A DNA stretch of 31,587 nt from Chara braunii (GCA_003427395.1 BFEA01000077.1:3190891-3222477); one strand, 5' to 3'; counted from the stretch's first letter, positions 8,255-17,825 are shown. Notes: a model not told the origin generated them from the sequence alone. Translations and numbers: made by a program.

Positions 8255-8376
8255 GGGCCTCACTGCAGTACTCTGAAAATGTCCAGAACTAGAGTGAATC
8301 TTCCTCTACAATAGGGAAAGATACACCGCCAGGATTTTTGCCCGTTTTGCATGTAGAGAGTACTGCAACAAGGCCC
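8255..8376 (+). mobile_element. Foldback MITE copy C
   Basis: About 122 bp starting GGGCCTCACTGCAGTACTCT and ending AGAGTACTGCAACAAGGCCC. Same orientation as B, more diverged inside but with the same GAATCTTCC..GGAAAGATACACC core. Confidence 0.7.
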
Positions 8377-9390
8377 AATATCCAGCGGCTTTCATCTACT
8401 GTCGCGTAAGTCGGCCCCGCCAACTTCGCACCTGCCGTTTTCGACCCCCCCCGCTGTCACCGGAGTATCGACCCCCCCCCGTCTTTCACCTCAAGGGGTG
8501 TGTGCACACCGTCGGGAACCGTCCCAACCTGAAGAAAAAAGGTCGCCGCCGTACCACTTTTTGCGCCCCTAACTCCCCGGGAAGTCGACTTTAGGCAACG
8601 AGGGGGAGTGGTGGTTTAAATCCAAAAACTTTCCAAAATAAATCTTAAAGCTCTAGTAAAAATGGGGCTGCGTTTACAGTCAACAATTAAAAAATTGCGA
8701 GGCAAATCTATGAAAGTATAGTATCCTTGCTGCACAGGAAACACCGGCATGTTTCTAAATTCGAAACACTATTGGTAAAAAACTACGGGCTATAAACTGC
8801 AAATCCCGAAAATGCACAAGGCAATTTACGAAAAAAAATACAATTTAACCCTAAACTCATTTCCAAAGGCAGACTAAATTCTTAGGTAGAATCGAATTAT
8901 AGAATTCAGTCAAAGTACGTACTGAATTAAACCACAATTAGGACTCACCATATTAATAGTATCTACAAAAAATAAACAATTGAGAACAGCCAATAATAAT
9001 CCCATATAAAGAGTTCAAGAGAAGTCAATGGGAGGGAGAAGTGGATAACCGCACCCACAAAATATAAGAGCGGACAAGATACTAACGAGATTTCCAATTG
9101 GCACAAGGTCGAGCGTAGAACACTCCCCGCACCACTCAAGGCTTGGGTGACCCTGTGTCCCTGTTCGTGTACTTGAAGATCCACCACTCTTAGAAAGTAC
9201 ATGACCGTGTAGCTCCAAGCGCAGTTATGTCTGAAAATTAAATTCCCCTTCAGGCCAGGGAAACGTTCCCACCGCCACTAGTGAGTCTCCCACTCCCGCT
9301 GATGACGCCGTCACCCATAAGGCTTCAGGGCTTTATGAACCCAGCAAAGATCATCATATTAATTTCCCAGGTTCTGCCATAGGTATGTAA
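8377..9390. other. AT-rich intergenic DNA
   Basis: About 1 kb without a supported gene. The first 200 bp are GC-rich with C runs; 8600-9000 is AT-rich. The only recurring piece is the block at 9107-9200. The last bases, TAA at 9388-9390, are the left target-site copy of the DNA transposon that starts at 9391. Confidence 0.5.
9107..9200 (+). repeat. Interspersed repeat also found at 28168
   Basis: About 90 bp sharing GTCGAGCGT(A/G)GAACACTCC, CCGCACCACTCAAGGCT and a following (C/T)GGGTGA(C/T)CCTG with 28168-28255, in the same orientation. A weaker relative (CACTCCCTACCCACTCAAGG) lies near 29277. Family unknown. Confidence 0.65.
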
Positions 9391-9411
9391 GGGCCTCGTT
9401 AGACACTCCTT
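9391..9411 (+). repeat. Left TIR of the DNA transposon
   Basis: Begins GGGCC; identical over 21 bp to the reverse complement of 28105-28125. Preceded by TAA. Confidence 0.8.
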
Positions 9412-9422
9412 ACGAGTTCCTT

Positions 9423-9450
9423 GAGCCACAAGGAAATTTCCTTGTGGCTC
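9423..9450. repeat. 28-bp perfect palindrome, left subterminal
   Basis: GAGCCACAAGGAAA followed by its exact reverse complement. Its CACAAGGAAATTTCCTTGTG core recurs at 28008-28027 near the other end. Possibly a transposase-binding or folding site. Further hairpins follow at 9481-9505 and 9522-9559. Confidence 0.8.
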
Positions 9451-9973
9451 TTAAGGGAAATTTGCGGCATCGTTCCACTCATCCTTGGGGAACTCCCCCG
9501 AGGATGTTTCCTTCTGGCGTGCCCGCGGCCGTTTTCATACGGAAATTAGTGGCCGCGGGGTCGGTGGTCCTTGGTCCACCGTCTTTCGTTCGTGTGGAGG
9601 CGGCGTGGTCCAGCGACGTGTGGCGGGAAACGGCATGAGGCGAGCGAGGGGAACAAAATTTAACCCGGGGGGCGTCAACGTTTGAAATTTGAATTTCGAA
9701 TGACGGCTGCGACGACGACGACAACGTGCGGCTGGCGGCGCGAAGATGGCGTACTGCTGAAACGGGCTCAGCGGTGGCGTCACTTCCGTCCCCCGGCCGT
9801 TGTGAGTGCGCACGCATCATTGGGTGCGTCCATCGCCGTTGACCTTTGCACATGTTGACTGCACCTTGATCTGCGGGACTGCATCCAGAGAAAAGGGGCC
9901 AGCTTTCGACAGACGTCTTCGGCTTCTTCGTTGGGTGTGGAAGGACGACACACACGACAGTGGAGCGATGGGT

Positions 9974-9977
9974 CCGT
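9974..9977 (+). other. Target-site duplication CCGT, left copy
   Basis: CCGT directly precedes the left LTR and CCGT at 27013-27016 directly follows the right LTR, marking insertion of the gypsy element into the DNA transposon. Confidence 0.65.
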
Positions 9978-10067
9978 TGTCGGGACAGAAACGCCTGTGA
10001 GGGTTTCTGCCCGAGTTTTTCAAGGTCAGACACTGTCCGACTTTTGTCGTTGAGGAATATGATGAGA

Positions 10068-10170
10068 GTGACGTTGCCAAAGTTTATTCAGGCTAACCTT
10101 ATAATTGAAAGACTTAAAGCCTGACGTTGTCGACGTAAGACGTCGCTGACGTGTAACGTCTTCGACGTCC
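10068..10170 (+). promoter_or_regulatory. Array of seven ACGT cores (bZIP-type sites), left LTR
   Basis: Seven ACGT cores in about 100 bp, several as TGACG or GACGTC (GTGACGTT, CTGACGTTG, TCGACGTAAG, GACGTCGC, TGACGTGT, AACGTCTT, CGACGTCC). Such cores are the binding sites of plant bZIP factors. The array lies about 180 bp upstream of a TATA box and is preserved at 23088-23190, except that one flanking base changes. Confidence 0.55.
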
Positions 10171-10285
10171 GTTCGAGACAGCGGGGGTTGACGGTATGCA
10201 CTGTCGGCCCGCAGTTCTCGACGAAGCCGCAGTAGCGTGCGGGCATGGAAAAACTAAAGTTAGACCTAGTCTACCTAAAATAATG

Positions 10286-10309
10286 TCGCGCGGCTGTACA
10301 GCCGCGCGA
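10286..10309. promoter_or_regulatory. 24-bp GC-rich palindrome upstream of the TATA box
   Basis: TCGCGCGGCTGT followed by its exact reverse complement. In the right LTR (near 23305-23328) two bases differ but most pairing is kept. About 40 bp upstream of TATAAA. Confidence 0.6.
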
Positions 10310-10348
10310 TTCAGGGCCTAAGTGAGCTAAAAAGAGGTGTGCGCCGGG

Positions 10349-10354
10349 TATAAA
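10349..10354 (+). promoter_or_regulatory. Candidate LTR TATA box
   Basis: TATAAA in a GC-rich context (GGGTATAAAGCCGCGACG), conserved in the right LTR at 23368-23373 although flanking bases differ. Likely U3 promoter. Confidence 0.5.
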
Positions 10355-10662
10355 GCCGCGACGCAGGGGGAATAGGAAGGAGAGTTTAATTCTAGGGCCG
10401 CGGGGCTTGACATCGAGCCAGGGGGTTAATAGGCCGATGCCAAGGTCACGCGACCAATTGGGCGTGCAGGGCCGTGAGTTGGCGGGGCCGGTAGGGCCGC
10501 AGATAGGCAGGCAGGCCAAGCATGCAAGGCTATGGGCAGGCAGGGCCTGCAAGGCTGAGGAACGGGGGGACATTGGCTGGGCCAAGCTCTTCTTATAGGA
10601 GAGCTGCTCCTATCACTGTCGTGACAGGAGCTAGCCCAGTAGGTTACCATACCAAACTCTCA

Positions 10663-11241
10663 CCCGGCAGATACCGGGAACGAATCTGACATGCTAGGCT
10701 ACTGGGCAAAGCTCCTTTTGGAGCAGCCCAAAGCAGTTGGGCGCGGCCGATCTCGGCCGCGCGATCCTCAAGATCGCACGGCTGAGATCTGCCGCGCACG
10801 GATCGAAGTGGCCCCTGCGTGAGGATGACACGCATAAATCGAAAAATGGTCCATTTTTTTTCTTTTTTTAAATAAGAAAAAAAAAAAATGCTAAGTATGG
10901 CGCCACCTGGCGCACTTCGAAGTGACTGGGGCTCTTATCCCCAGTGCATCAGACAGTCGTCTGTGGAAACGGGCGACCGTTTTTCTCAGAGGTAAGGGTT
11001 TTCCCTTTTTTTTTAGAAATTCCGTTTTATATTTTTTTCATTAGATTTTCTTCTTAGATTTTGTTTAGATTTTATTTTTCTTTTTTTTCTTTTTGTTGTT
11101 CTGTTGGTGCTCTGAGTGCCCGTTCGTCTTGGACGAACGGGTGTGACTGTGCCAGACTGTTTCGTCGGATTCCCACCGACTCATCAGGAGGCTGGACCTC
11201 AACAGTCTGGGTGGGGAAATGAATCCACCCTAGAAGGTGGA
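10663..11241. repeat. Array of consecutive perfect stem-loops, left LTR
   Basis: At least thirteen hairpins nearly back to back. Examples: CCCGG/CCGGG (10663-10678); TGGGC+GCTCC/GGAGC+GCCCA (10703-10730); GCGCGGCCGA/TCGGCCGCGC (10741-10762); GCGATC/GATCGC (10761-10777); TGCGTG/CACGCA (10816-10834); GCGCC/GGCGC (10900-10913); CACTTCGAAGTG (10913-10924); ACTGGGG/CCCCAGT (10925-10945); CAGAC/GTCTG (10950-10963); AAACGG/CCGTTT (10967-10982); CCCGTTCGTC/GACGAACGGG (11119-11141); CCAGACTGTT/AACAGTCTGG (11152-11210) enclosing two smaller hairpins; TCCACC/GGTGGA (11224-11241). Not coding. No equivalent sequence in the right LTR except the CAGACTGTT arm. Confidence 0.8.
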
Positions 11242-11245
11242 CCTA

Positions 11246-11250
<5 letters not shown>

Positions 11251-11299
<49 letters not shown>
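11251..11299 (+). repeat. (AG)n microsatellite at gap edge
   Basis: About 49 bp of AG repeats running into the assembly gap, which may be the reason the assembly failed here. Confidence 0.95.
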
Positions 11300-12114
11300 N
11301 NNNNNNNNNNNNNNNNNNNNNNNNNNNNNNNNNNNNNNNNNNNNNNNNNNNNNNNNNNNNNNNNNNNNNNNNNNNNNNNNNNNNNNNNNNNNNNNNNNNN
11401 NNNNNNNNNNNNNNNNNNNNNNNNNNNNNNNNNNNNNNNNNNNNNNNNNNNNNNNNNNNNNNNNNNNNNNNNNNNNNNNNNNNNNNNNNNNNNNNNNNNN
11501 NNNNNNNNNNNNNNNNNNNNNNNNNNNNNNNNNNNNNNNNNNNNNNNNNNNNNNNNNNNNNNNNNNNNNNNNNNNNNNNNNNNNNNNNNNNNNNNNNNNN
11601 NNNNNNNNNNNNNNNNNNNNNNNNNNNNNNNNNNNNNNNNNNNNNNNNNNNNNNNNNNNNNNNNNNNNNNNNNNNNNNNNNNNNNNNNNNNNNNNNNNNN
11701 NNNNNNNNNNNNNNNNNNNNNNNNNNNNNNNNNNNNNNNNNNNNNNNNNNNNNNNNNNNNNNNNNNNNNNNNNNNNNNNNNNNNNNNNNNNNNNNNNNNN
11801 NNNNNNNNNNNNNNNNNNNNNNNNNNNNNNNNNNNNNNNNNNNNNNNNNNNNNNNNNNNNNNNNNNNNNNNNNNNNNNNNNNNNNNNNNNNNNNNNNNNN
11901 NNNNNNNNNNNNNNNNNNNNNNNNNNNNNNNNNNNNNNNNNNNNNNNNNNNNNNNNNNNNNNNNNNNNNNNNNNNNNNNNNNNNNNNNNNNNNNNNNNNN
12001 NNNNNNNNNNNNNNNNNNNNNNNNNNNNNNNNNNNNNNNNNNNNNNNNNNNNNNNNNNNNNNNNNNNNNNNNNNNNNNNNNNNNNNNNNNNNNNNNNNNN
12101 NNNNNNNNNNNNNN
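11300..12114. other. Assembly gap (815 N)
   Basis: A run of N. Open frames that appear to span it are meaningless. It hides the junction between the left hairpin array and the conserved LTR segment. Confidence 0.99.
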
Positions 12115-14079
12115 GCGGTGCTGCTGGTGGAGATGCGGTGCTGCTGGTGGAGATGCTGGAGCTGCTGGCGAAGGAGGAGGTCTGCAAGAAGGAGTGGAGG
12201 GGGAGGGGGAGGCTGTCATAGCCACCACCTTGGTGCAAGCGGTGCAGNGGGAAACTCTGCCCGGCGGCGGCAGGGGTTCGGCTGGCGCTGTAGGGGAGAT
12301 GCTGCATGGCNTTTTGGGGGCGGCATCCATCATTGAAGTCTGTAGAAGAGGTGTTGTCCGCTTGGCACGGCAACGTCGGTGCTTTTATTAGCGGTAGTGC
12401 GGAAGCGCTGCTGAAATTTTACGGCGGAAACATTGGGGTCGACGGCGGTTATGCGGAAACGCTGCCAATCGCATGCGGCACCTGAAAGGCTGGTCGAGAC
12501 CGATTTTTTTCCGGCACGTTCGGCAAGAGGGGTTTGAGTTGGGAGCACCAAGTATTGCGGTGATGGTGTGGGACTATCTGGGACCATTCTGGGACCAAGT
12601 GAGTGAGGAGTGAGACGGGAAATGAGTATTGTGGAGGCGTGCGGTGATCTGACTTGGCAATCGGTGGGGGTTGGAGTGAAGATTGAGCTGACGCTGTTCT
12701 TTGTAGGAGGTATGCCGTTGAGACTATAGTGAGGCCGTGTGAGACTTGAGAGTGGGGGTACTCTTCTCGACGGNAAGCTTGCTTTGTCTTGATAAGCGGC
12801 GCCTGGGTCAGTGGTGGCACTTGAAGAGGAGCATGGTTTATTTTTATAAGCATGCCACTACGTGAGTTGTGTGATCAGTCTTTTGACAAAAATATTAGGC
12901 TTTCTTGAGTGAGCCGCTTCAACTTCACTCAAGGTCAGTTGTTTGACTCAGACCCCTTCACACCTGTGTGAGCCCACACTTATTTGACCCTGCTCTTTGA
13001 ATGTTCACTGGAAAGGTAGGGGAAGCTATGTTTGTTTGCACGTGTGACTGAAAGTCTGACATGAGTTTGGGATTGCATTGTTTTCTCTTGAACTTGTTGT
13101 TTGGTCTCACGTGCAGGTAGGTAGAGGGATGTCTNNAAAAGAGGAACCTAGTCATATCAATGGAAGTGAATGGAAGGATGCTTGTCTTCTATTTTTCGCT
13201 TGCATGCATGTTGAGAGGATGGGAAGACANCAGACGACGAGAAACGGAGCGATCACACAAAGGGGAAGAAGTGAATAGGACATAGATTTTTCCCTGGGGT
13301 TGCCCATTCTTTCCCGAATGACCCTCCTCGTCTATGCCCTTCCATCTGAATGTTTTTCTTCTCTATGATCCCTTTCTTCGTCTAGGTTCGCCCTTGACGT
13401 TAGACGATAANGGGCTGANCGTTCGCTGTGGTAAGTGCATTTCCTTTCCCTAGGAGGCATCTGAGNCGGGGGTTCGNTGCCTTAGGGGCCGACCNTNTTA
13501 GCGACTNGGAGTGGACCGCTTGNGCGGGGGGATACCATNCTGNCGTGGTGGAGCCANCCCGACTTCTGAGATCCGGGGTTCGCCCGGGCNAGGACGAGGG
13601 GTATCCCANACCACCTCCTAGGGNATGNACGTGTGCTATTCACANAAGGCGTTAAGTTCTTGACGACTCACGTTAAGAAGGACCACTATAGTTTACNCTT
13701 CTAGTNNCCGTTTTAGGAGNCANGGACGAATGGAGAACTGNTGCCATAAGGAGCCCAGTNCGTGCTTTCACTAGCTATGGACGGAGTGNGTGTTGGCANT
13801 ACCCTCGTGGATAGGGTTGCANNATAAGAAGTGCAAACCTGNGGTAATCAGGCTAGTTGACAAAAGAATNTAACTAAAGCATTGCCTTGAATATTTTTAT
13901 ATCGCGGATTGGTATTTCATCACTCGTGAAACAGAAAGAGTAATTATTGCCCAGGAGGACAAAGCGACCAATATAATTTAAAAGTGGATCCTTAACCTTA
14001 ATGGGGCATCCAGTGTTCGGTTGTTCAGGTNGAGTACTGACTCGTATAGTGGTAGNCGGACTACTTGCAAACGACATTC
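12115..14079 (+). repeat. LTR segment identical to 24323-26287, including Ns
   Basis: Corresponds to the right LTR at a constant offset of 12,208. Dozens of single-N positions coincide (for example 12248/24456, 12774/24982, 13135-13136/25343-25344). No substitution was found by eye, whereas flanking LTR parts differ by 3-5%. Starts with two copies of the 20-bp unit GGTGCTGCTGGTGGAGATGC. No gene. Confidence 0.8.
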
Positions 14080-14805
14080 ACACCAAAGTTAGAGTGAGAG
14101 CATAGTCATCACTGGTGCGATGGCATCCTAGCTTTAATCGAGTATTGGGATTAGTCTGCATTCTTGGCTAGCAGTCGGCATGGGGTGGAATGAAAGAACT
14201 TGGCAACGCACCTCATCAAGTCGCAAAAGTTGTGACAGCCCCGACAAGTGATATGTATGAATGTGTCAATTTCAAAGAATGATTCAGCTTGCGTTGACAC
14301 GAGTATTTCGTAACTTTTGATTGTCTTCGAAAGAAGGGACTAGGATCGATCGAGACTTTCTCACGCTTGGAAGATCACGTCCTCGTCGACCGACGTCGAT
14401 CCGATTTTTGGGAGATCAGCGCCCTGGGACGGGCGACGTTCGGGTCCACTTTGACGTTTAACCATGCGTAGCTATGCTACAGCGAACGAGCAAACGCCCT
14501 CGGCCGACTTACCTCTGCAATTGCATTATAAAAGCTTTCGCATGTGGGTCGGTAGCTCGGTAGGGATACGCCCCTAAGGGTGGTGACAACCCCTTAGGGA
14601 AGGTAAGTTGTGCCCCTCGAGAACCTATCCTGTCGTAGGGGACCGCGGGATGTACAGCTGGCGCACTCGGCCAGAGCGGCGAAGGGCCGACGCGGGTTAC
14701 CGTGTCGTCCCCGAGTTGTCTCTAAAAAGTTGAAAGCCTAAGTTTCTGCTGCGTGACGAGGCCGGGTGGGTCCTCGCTCGCGCGGGGGCCGACGCGCTCG
14801 ACTGG

Positions 14806-14822
14806 TGGCGCCGTTGCCGGGG
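14806..14822 (+). other. Primer binding site, tRNA-Asp type
   Basis: TGGCGCCGTTGCCGGGG, three bases after the left LTR, is complementary to the 3' end of plant tRNA-Asp (..CCCCGGCAACGGCGCCA) and is the PBS used by many plant gypsy elements. The following 180 bp are an untranslated leader containing a TTGCCG/CGGCAA hairpin. Confidence 0.85.
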
Positions 14823-15007
14823 ATAACGGCAAACTACCGTTGTCCCTGGTGGAACGACACTCGGGAATGAAGCAAGTGAAAGATTGTGCCGTAGTGGTTG
14901 TCTAANAAAANAGGTTAGTAATCTCTGAGCCTCTATANATGTAAGGAAGGAACCTTAATAGATGTCACCAAAACTCCTAGACTGATTTCTTGGGTTTATG
15001 TTTCTAG

Positions 15008-15853
15008 ATGGACGGTGCCNCAGGACGTCNCGACAACGTCGACGATGGGAGGAACGACATTCAAGAATTGGCACGGGTCATTCGGCAGTCGCAGCGAGAG
15101 CCCTACCCCAAGATTGATGTTTCATTGTTCGATGGGAATCATGCCTCTTCTTGGGCAGACAAGTTTGAGCAACTCGAGTATAGCAACGAATGGACGGATG
15201 AGAAGATGCTTCGCATGGTAAAAAGGTATTGTCAGGTGGGGTACCGAGACGAGATCGATGAACTGGTGCAGATCTCTCGCGATTGGTTAGATTTTAAGGC
15301 GCGGTTGTTGGAGAAGTATCAGCTCAGCGACCGGTTGCTCGACCTGCAGGATTTGAGGGCGGTGGATCGTAAAACGTTTGGTACAACCAAACTATTCTTG
15401 TCGGAGTTTGAGCGTGTGGCTCGCCTAATCCCGGATCTGTCCGACAAAGATCGCTGCCTCATCTTCCTTGACAACTTCAACGACGTCGAACAGTCGAAGT
15501 TGGTTGAAGGGATGCAAGGGAGGTATGACTGGACTAAGGTCCGGCAGAATGCGCTGGTGGGGAAGTTCGACGATATTCTCTACCGGTTGTTGAGGCAGCA
15601 AAAGGAGGAGCGGGAAAAGGTGAAGCCGGGAGAAGTAAAGGACGGTGAAATTTACAAAACTTTGACTTGCATGAGAGAAATGATGGAGGGCATGAAGGAG
15701 GAAAGGCTGAAGCTTCAAGTCATGTTGGCCAAAGAGAAAAATAGTAAGAGGAAGGGGAAAGAGCCGGCGGAAGAAGAAAGTGACAGTGAGAGCGAGGAAG
15801 AAAAGGAGCCGCCTCGCAAGTTGACAAAGGCGGAGAGGAAGGTCTTGAATTAA
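15008..15853 (+). CDS. gag: Gag capsid region of the gypsy element
   Basis: A 281-residue frame from ATG 15008, 200 bp after the PBS. Residues 30-200 match the plant retrotransposon Gag pattern: IDVSLFDGNHASSWADKFEQ, a W-x-DFKARLLEKYQ region, then FLSEFERVARLIPDLSDKDRC. The C-terminal part is a charged helix and an acidic stretch (EEESDSESEEEKE). It would form the virus-like particle. TAA at 15851 ends the frame prematurely: the same frame stays open beyond it into a Gln/Gly-rich linker and a zinc knuckle, and TAA is one transition from CAA. Two Ns lie in the first 10 codons. Confidence 0.85.
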   Translation: MDGAXGRXDNVDDGRNDIQELARVIRQSQREPYPKIDVSLFDGNHASSWADKFEQLEYSNEWTDEKMLRMVKRYCQVGYRDEIDELVQISRDWLDFKARLLEKYQLSDRLLDLQDLRAVDRKTFGTTKLFLSEFERVARLIPDLSDKDRCLIFLDNFNDVEQSKLVEGMQGRYDWTKVRQNALVGKFDDILYRLLRQQKEEREKVKPGEVKDGEIYKTLTCMREMMEGMKEERLKLQVMLAKEKNSKRKGKEPAEEESDSESEEEKEPPRKLTKAERKVLN

Positions 15854-16100
15854 ATTCAAGGCGGACAGGGGACTTCCCGCAAACAGGGGAAGAACGGTGG
15901 ACAAAATAATCAAGGAGGGAGTGACAATGCTGGCACTGGTTCGTCAGGACAAAGTTCCCAAGATCAAGGGCAGTTTCAGCCGCAGGGTGGAAGAGGCCAC
16001 GGTCGAGGCCGTGGAAATGGACAACGAAGCCGTTGGGCGTGGCAGCAGGAAGCCACATGTAACTATTGCGCAGAAAAGGGTCATATTATGCGGTTTTTGC
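15854..16100 (+). pseudogene. gag: Gag nucleocapsid: Q/G-rich linker and split CCHC knuckle
   Basis: Continuation of the gag frame after the TAA. It encodes a Gln/Gly/Ser-rich linker with a GRGHGRGRGNGQ stretch, then a zinc knuckle beginning CNYCAEKGHIMRF (16058-16096). The fourth ligand Cys (16098-16100) is in a different frame, because the T5 run at 16094-16098 holds one base too many. This pinpoints the gag-pol frameshift lesion. Known function of the family: genomic RNA packaging. Confidence 0.8.
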
Positions 16101-17522
16101 CAACTCCTTTCAAAAGATGAGAAGGAAGGGATAGTCTTCACCACTATACGTGGTGAAATATTTGATTACGAAGGGAATTCGATCGACCCCAACATTGAAG
16201 GGGGTATGAGGAAGGAGGCGTATCGCCGAATGGGTCGTCCGCTACCGGCAACGTTCCGGATTGCTTCTCCTGAAGAAGCACGGTTGGCCGAGGTCGAGGA
16301 GGTCATGGCGTCGTTGCATATCTACGACTCACTGGTGGAGCCAGAAGGATTCAGGGAACAAGTAGTGGAACGAGCGCAAACCATCACTAGGCGGCTTGCC
16401 CGATGCCAGGACTCTATCATCCGACTTTATGTGGACATGGAGGAAGTCTGTGCTGGATTGCCGAATGTCTTTCTTTTTGGCGAATGGGGTGATAAAAGGG
16501 AAAATGCGTCTGGCCAAGTAGGGACGTCTGCTCCGAGAGAAACATCACAAACTGGGCCAATGGTAAGCACGATGCGACCTAGGCCTGTTCTAAAGAGGAG
16601 TGCCCCGACTATAGTCGTTCAGACCCGGGTGCGGCGACGAAACGAACAGCTTCAAAAGGAGAAAGAGTCTGAAAAGGCATTGGAAGAAGAGCCTATTTCC
16701 ATTAGTGAGAACGAAGAGGACAATGAGGACGAGAAGTTGCGGGCCGAAGAGGAAGAACGGACTCGTCGTCGTGCACTGGAAAGGGAGCCGGAGAAAGGGA
16801 AGGCCGAAGTAAGCGAGGAGGAGCCACGAAAGAAAAAGAACATTTATTCGATCCCCGTGGAGCAGGGGGTCGATATCGAGCAACTCGTCAATAAGATTCT
16901 GGAAAGTCAGCGCGACTTGGTCACGCTGAAGGAAATTTTGGCGGTATCGCCAAAAATTCGAGAAGAGTTTAAACAGCGGATGACTCGTAAGAGAGTCATG
17001 ACTGTTAAGCTCCGCGAAGTCATTCCGCCGGAGGCTAACTGGTCCCCGCCTGGGACGAAGATGGATTGGCGAAGTGTGTCAACCGGCCATATGAAGGTCC
17101 AGATTGGACAGCAGGAGTATTCGGCACTTGTGGATGATGGAGTCGAGATGAACATCATTCGTGAGTGTCATGCCATCGAAGCCGGGTTGAAGATCAATCG
17201 AGATGATTACGGGTTTTTGGTGGGAGCTAGCGGATCAACTCCATTTTGCGGAACAGCCAGTGGCGTTCTCGTCACGGTCGGAAAAGTTAAGGTCCGTTCT
17301 TACTTCTATGTGTTACCTAGAGTGGAACACGAGGTGCTGCTCGGAAGGGCATTCTTATGTCGGTCGGAAAGCATCATCATTAACAAGCATGATGGAACCA
17401 TGTTTGTAATGCTTTGCTATCCTGTCTGCGGTTATTACGAAGTGGTCAAGTGTGCGAACACTGGACCCTATTGCTCGCGGAACCGGCTAAACCCAGAATC
17501 CTATAGTTTTTCGGAGTCATAA
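16095..17522 (+). CDS. pol: Pol N-terminal region with aspartic protease
   Basis: Genuine coding resumes in this frame after the T-run lesion; the ATG at 15897 upstream is only a shadow of the gag linker. The first part (GEIFDYEGNSIDPNIEGGMR) and a long acidic/basic coiled region (about 16640-16830) resemble the spacer before protease in plant gypsy elements. The protease begins near 17060. ALVDDGVEMNII (17124 on) is the catalytic loop, and VEHEVLLGRAFL is the second conserved strand. The active site reads D-D-G (17133-17141) instead of the usual D-T/S-G, so activity is doubtful. The frame ends at TAA 17520, but the same frame is open again to 17822. Confidence 0.8.
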   Translation, partial: FCQLLSKDEKEGIVFTTIRGEIFDYEGNSIDPNIEGGMRKEAYRRMGRPLPATFRIASPEEARLAEVEEVMASLHIYDSLVEPEGFREQVVERAQTITRRLARCQDSIIRLYVDMEEVCAGLPNVFLFGEWGDKRENASGQVGTSAPRETSQTGPMVSTMRPRPVLKRSAPTIVVQTRVRRRNEQLQKEKESEKALEEEPISISENEEDNEDEKLRAEEEERTRRRALEREPEKGKAEVSEEEPRKKKNIYSIPVEQGVDIEQLVNKILESQRDLVTLKEILAVSPKIREEFKQRMTRKRVMTVKLREVIPPEANWSPPGTKMDWRSVSTGHMKVQIGQQEYSALVDDGVEMNIIRECHAIEAGLKINRDDYGFLVGASGSTPFCGTASGVLVTVGKVKVRSYFYVLPRVEHEVLLGRAFLCRSESIIINKHDGTMFVMLCYPVCGYYEVVKCANTGPYCSRNRLNPESYSFSES

Positions 17523-17825
17523 AAGTTGAGAAGGGAGAAGGAATCGCTAGGGGAGGAGCCGAATCCTCGTGAGTTCTCGCTGACCCTGCCTGATATTGGG
17601 CAGGCAATCGATTTCGTGTCGACACATGCGGCGATCAATCCGAATGTGGTGCAAGCCTTGACGGAGATCATCACGGACACCGGAAGCACAGGGACTATGC
17701 GCCTTGTTTACTCCCCGTCGGAAGGGAATAAGGGAGAAAGTCAGGAATTGCCCTCCACTCGACAGGGTCCTTTTTTAGAGGACGCATGCTTGACACCGGC
17801 ACGAAACGTAAGTACAAGAAAGTAG
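17523..17825 (+). pseudogene. pol: Protease-RT linker, between a stop and a frameshift
   Basis: In frame with the protease ORF after TAA 17520, open to TAG 17823. It encodes a linker (SLTLPDIGQAIDF..) with no catalytic motif. The RT frame takes over in the 17790-17811 region (..TKRKYKKVGVKAKPV), so a frameshift lies there. Confidence 0.7.

Larger units (their letters stand above)
9978..14803 (+). repeat. Left LTR (contains an 815-bp gap)
   Basis: Aligns with the right LTR at 9978-10663 and 12115-14802; 10664-11299 has no counterpart in the right LTR and 11300-12114 is unsequenced. Starts TGTCGGG; the end is GAC followed by T where the right LTR has GACA, a probable substitution. The U3 part holds an ACGT-motif array, a palindrome and a TATA box. 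Confidence 0.85.

Noticed and set aside
9299-9330. CTGATGA sequence resembling a hammerhead box
   Set aside because: No paired stem followed by GAAA and no cleavage triplet in the right place.
9479-10033. Minus-strand open frame of about 184 codons
   Set aside because: It crosses the LTR boundary at 9978, and GC-rich DNA keeps several frames open here at once; no similarity recognised.
11116-12391. Long open frames on both strands spanning the gap
   Set aside because: They consist mostly of N translated as X, plus an AG microsatellite; not evidence of a gene.
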